Made by a program: the position numbers and the translations under genes. The notes under the pieces are model-generated. The model saw only the letters and a program-made list of their open reading frames with translations, made no database searches and was not told the DNA's origin. A stretch of 64,000 nucleotides of DNA from Planococcus ruber (lineage in GTDB: Bacteria > Bacillota > Bacilli > Bacillales_A > Planococcaceae): assembly GCF_022819085.1 (NCBI RefSeq), contig NZ_JALHAG010000001.1, positions 62,001-126,000 on the forward strand. Reading direction: 5' to 3'. How positions within the stretch are numbered: position 1 is the first letter of the stretch; each line of letters starts with the position of its first letter. Below, one piece after another: positions 61,660 through 64,000 of this stretch.

Positions 61660-62181
61660 TTATTCGCTTAGAAAAATGCACCATTCGGTTTGCGCTTTTT
61701 CCTGCCGGATCGACCAGCATTCGAGGGCGATTCCTGTGCCTTGGAATGGCGTAAACTCTAAAGTGAGACGGGCAAAGAGCGGTCCCCAAAAAGGCGGAGC
61801 GATGTTATTGATGACCGTTGCGTGCGGTACCCAGTGATCAGGCAAATAATAATGGTTTTGGCCCGAAAACTCCCGGGTGGAAAGATTCACGGCGCGGTGC
61901 AGTTCAGCCAAGCTTTTGGTGAACACCGGAGCCAGAAAAAAGCTGCCTTGCTGTTTGAAAAATCCAAGTGAATCAAACGACAGCGGAAGCTGCTGGAAAG
62001 ATTCCGCCCACGATTCAACCGCTTTTTTGAGTTCCAGCGGATGCGCTTGCGTATAGGTTTGCAGCGTAATATGTGGCGGGAAAATCTGGTTTGGGTTGAC
62101 GCTCACCGTTTTAGCTTGGTTTTGCAGATTTTCGATGGCGCCGGATGATTGATAATCGAACCTTAAAACAATGGCTTGCAT
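61660..62181 (-). CDS. 2H phosphoesterase / 2'-5' RNA ligase family protein
   Basis: A 173-residue protein with two H-x-T-x motifs, HITL (about residue 38) and HATV (about 120), placed as in the 2H superfamily. It probably acts on cyclic phosphate ends of RNA or nucleotides. It is not closely similar to YjcG at 55660-56178. It starts at ATG behind AGGAGGATACGC and follows the SNase gene on the same strand after 15 bases, which suggests a small nucleic-acid-related operon. Confidence 0.85.
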   Translation of the reverse strand: MQAIVLRFDYQSSGAIENLQNQAKTVSVNPNQIFPPHITLQTYTQAHPLELKKAVESWAESFQQLPLSFDSLGFFKQQGSFFLAPVFTKSLAELHRAVNLSTREFSGQNHYYLPDHWVPHATVINNIAPPFWGPLFARLTLEFTPFQGTGIALECWSIRQEKAQTEWCIFLSE

Positions 62182-62196
62182 GCGTATCCTCCTAAA

Positions 62197-62916
62197 TCAG
62201 CTTCCGGTGCTTCGGAATCCGGCATCTTGTGCTTCTTGTTCTGTGCAGAACCATTCTTCCGGATTGGTTTGGTCGTATGAACTTTGTCCGGGCATATGGT
62301 AGATTTTGTTGCCGCTGCGGCTAATATTGCCTTTGATGTTGCATTTTTTATCGTACGATTGGCCGGCAGACGGGGCAGAAGAACCGTAAGCCGCTGCGTT
62401 AAAGCCGCGGTCGGTTGCGTAATTGGAGTACTCCCAAATGCCGATCTCTTTTTCTCTTGCCTGTTTTTCAACTTCCTTGAATTCTTCGACGTAGCGCGTA
62501 TTCGGTGGATAAATATAGGCGACACGCGCAAGACCTGAGGCAAGCAGCTGTTCCTGGACGCTTTCGCCGTCGACATAGATATAGGCGAGAAGCCGGTCAT
62601 AGTCATCGTAGCGTCCGCCTTCATCGAACTCGATCGAAACTTCACCGGACTCGATGATCCGTTTATTTTCAGCTGTAGCTTCCGCACCGAGCGGCTGTTT
62701 GCCGATGGTCGGATGGTTCGTTTCCGGTGTATCGACCAGCAAATAGCGCACTGTCTGGTTTTTTCCTTCGAAGTTGATTTTAATCGTATCTCCGTCAATG
62801 ACAGAGATGACTTCCACGTCTATCCGTTCTGATGAGCCGTTTTCTTCTTCGAGGGAAGCGAATGTACAAGCGCTCAAGAGAAGGGACAAAAAAATCGGAC
62901 CAATTAGTTTTTTCAT
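62197..62916 (-). CDS. Lipoprotein thermonuclease (SNase family) with C-terminal domain
   Basis: A 239-residue exported nuclease. A lipobox LLSAC (Cys17) anchors it to the membrane. The SNase domain follows (about 33-165), with VISVIDGDTIKI, the catalytic Arg in VRYLLVDTPE, Glu in GAEATAENKRI and the second Arg in YDRLLAYIYVDG, so the active site is complete. The last 50 residues (CNIKGNISRSGNKIYHMPGQ onwards) form a small Cys/Trp-containing domain often found after such nucleases. It may recycle extracellular DNA or RNA. The start is ATG behind GGGATG. Confidence 0.9.
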   Translation of the reverse strand: MKKLIGPIFLSLLLSACTFASLEEENGSSERIDVEVISVIDGDTIKINFEGKNQTVRYLLVDTPETNHPTIGKQPLGAEATAENKRIIESGEVSIEFDEGGRYDDYDRLLAYIYVDGESVQEQLLASGLARVAYIYPPNTRYVEEFKEVEKQAREKEIGIWEYSNYATDRGFNAAAYGSSAPSAGQSYDKKCNIKGNISRSGNKIYHMPGQSSYDQTNPEEWFCTEQEAQDAGFRSTGS

Positions 62917-63012
62917 TTACATCCCTGCTTCCATTTTTTCATTATATTTTGAATCGATTTGGCTTGCAATCGAAAACACGTTCGGCTACGTTTAGAAAAA
63001 AGGAGGGGTTCC

Positions 63013-63849
63013 ATGGAAATCAATCTGCCGTTCACTTACGATTTTGACCGGACATTGGAGCGTTTGTCGCTCGATCCGTTGCATGCAATCGACCTTTCGG
63101 AGAAAGCGGTCAGGCTGCCGATGCCGGAAGGAAATATTGTGAAAGTAAAAGCGACGGGTTCAACCGATCAGCCGAAATTTGAAATCACAGGAGCGGATCC
63201 TGATCAACTGAAAGAAATTAAACATATTTTCCACTTTGACCGGTCACTCGAAAACATTCACCAGCATTTTCAGTCGACGAACCTCGCCCATCTTTTTCAA
63301 GAGCATCGCGGCACACCGCTCGTGCGTGAGTTTTCCTTATATGGTTCTTTAATGAAAAGCATCATCCATCAGCAGCTGAACCTTGCGTTTGCCCACACGT
63401 TAACGAGCCGGTTTGTGCAAAATTTCGGGGAGCAAAAGGAAGGGGTCTGGTCTTACCCAAGCGCTGAAAAAATAGCGAAGCTTGAACCGCCTGATTTAAG
63501 GGAGCTGCAGTTCAGTACCCGAAAAGCGGAATATGTCATCGGCTTGTCGCGGGCGATTGCAGCCGGCACCTTGCGGCTTGAAGAAATGAAAAATCGCGAG
63601 GACGGAGAGATTGCAGCTGAACTTGTCGCCTATAGAGGAATCGGCCCTTGGACGGCGCAAAGTTTTCTCATGTTCGGTCTCGGGCGGCCTAATTTATTTC
63701 CATTAGCAGATATCGGCCTTCAAAATGCTTTGAAAATACAATGGGAGCGAAGCGAAAAGCCGAAAATTGAAGAAATCACAGCACATTTGCCGGAATGGGA
63801 ACCTTATCTATCGTATGCTGCTTTGTATTTATGGCGAAGCATCGAATAA
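63013..63849 (+). CDS. DNA-3-methyladenine glycosylase II (AlkA-like)
   Basis: A 278-residue HhH-GPD base-excision glycosylase. The N-terminal AlkA-like domain is followed by the helical core with SLMKSIIHQQLNLAFAHTL, the HhH hairpin AYRGIGPWTAQSFLMFGLGR and the catalytic Asp in FPLADIGLQNAL. It removes alkylated purines. The start is ATG 63013 behind AAGGAGGGG; the frame is open upstream. It is divergent from the SNase gene. Together with addAB it is one of the DNA-repair genes of the window. Confidence 0.92.
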   Translation: MEINLPFTYDFDRTLERLSLDPLHAIDLSEKAVRLPMPEGNIVKVKATGSTDQPKFEITGADPDQLKEIKHIFHFDRSLENIHQHFQSTNLAHLFQEHRGTPLVREFSLYGSLMKSIIHQQLNLAFAHTLTSRFVQNFGEQKEGVWSYPSAEKIAKLEPPDLRELQFSTRKAEYVIGLSRAIAAGTLRLEEMKNREDGEIAAELVAYRGIGPWTAQSFLMFGLGRPNLFPLADIGLQNALKIQWERSEKPKIEEITAHLPEWEPYLSYAALYLWRSIE

Positions 63850-63864
63850 AAAAGGGCATAATAA

Positions 63865-63896
63865 AACGCCTTTTCCATTATGACTCGAAAAGGCGA
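63865..63896 (-). terminator. Terminator of the last minus-strand gene
   Basis: CGCCTTTTC and GAAAAGGCG (63871-63895) form a stem. On the minus strand it is followed by TTTTATTATG. Confidence 0.6.
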
Positions 63897-63940
63897 TGCT
63901 ATGTACGGATGCGGCAAAATACGATGTGTGATGCGGCCAA

Positions 63941-64000
63941 TTAAGCGTGATTCTCCATGTCGACCGGGGAAGTTGGATCGAAATACAAAAAGGACTCTTG
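63941..64000 (-). CDS. C-terminal end of an unidentified minus-strand protein (partial)
   Basis: Reading the minus strand from the window edge, an open frame of 19 codons (ending ESFLYFDPTSPVDMENHA) stops at TAA (63943-63941), and a terminator-like hairpin follows. The fragment is too short to assign to a family. Confidence 0.45.
   Translation of the reverse strand, partial: QESFLYFDPTSPVDMENHA

Overview
The window looks like ordinary chromosome from a low-GC Gram-positive bacterium of the Bacillales. The gene content and the style of the proteins fit the Planococcaceae (Planococcus/Planomicrobium/Sporosarcina relatives). This placement is inferred from family resemblance and from gene order shared with Bacillus subtilis; no database search was possible. 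Nearly all of the sequence is coding, with strong Shine-Dalgarno sites and short intrinsic terminators. I see no insertion sequence, prophage, integrase, CRISPR array or rRNA. There is one tRNA, tRNA-Val(GAC), on the minus strand near 61.6 kb.

Layout. 0-4.5 kb: the tail of an unknown gene, a trans-sulfuration PLP enzyme, minJ-csbA, an azlCD amino-acid exporter and a TVP38/DedA-type membrane protein. 4.5-11.6 kb: addB-addA (recombination helicase-nuclease) behind a LexA-like box. 11.6-16 kb: a DUF418 membrane protein, yisK, yisL and a membrane-anchored GH13 amylase homologue that has lost its catalytic residues. 16-20.3 kb: CoA-disulfide reductase, a DegV protein and a HAD phosphatase on the minus strand, then yitV and yitW on the plus strand. 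20.4-22.5 kb: a ClpB without its N-domain, under a clear CtsR operator. 22.6-25.2 kb: yjzD, and fabH-fabF behind a FapR operator. 25.4-41 kb: two oligopeptide ABC transporters (appDFABC and oppABCDF), with an extra oppA paralogue and T-box-controlled trpS between them. 41-52.8 kb: a stress, competence and ppGpp block in the B. subtilis yjb order: spx, mecA, coiA, pepF, the small RNA RoxS/RsaE, yjbH, yjbI, yjbK, yjbL, relQ, nadK, a RluA-family pseudouridine synthase, prpE. 52.9-64 kb: mgtE, fabI with a second FapR operator, yjcF-yjcG-yjcH, a PgpA-like gene, a TAXI-TRAP transporter, tRNA-Val, a 2H phosphoesterase, a secreted SNase lipoprotein, an AlkA-type glycosylase and the tail of a minus-strand gene.

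How the genes work together. Three themes recur. (1) Proteostasis: ClpB (CtsR regulated), Spx with its degradation adaptor YjbH, and the ClpC adaptor MecA. (2) Type II fatty-acid elongation: fabH-fabF and fabI lie 31 kb apart but share an almost identical operator. (3) Peptide uptake and use: App and Opp transporters, three substrate-binding lipoproteins and the oligopeptidase PepF. In three transport operons a hairpin follows the binding-protein gene, which would give more binding protein than permease.

The window does not show an obviously new multi-gene system. The items most worth a second look are the catalytically dead GH13 protein, the N-domain-less ClpB, the RoxS/RsaE RNA with a palindrome over its predicted start, the codon-optimised duplicate OppA pair, the two palindromes before mecA, and the non-standard start of coiA.
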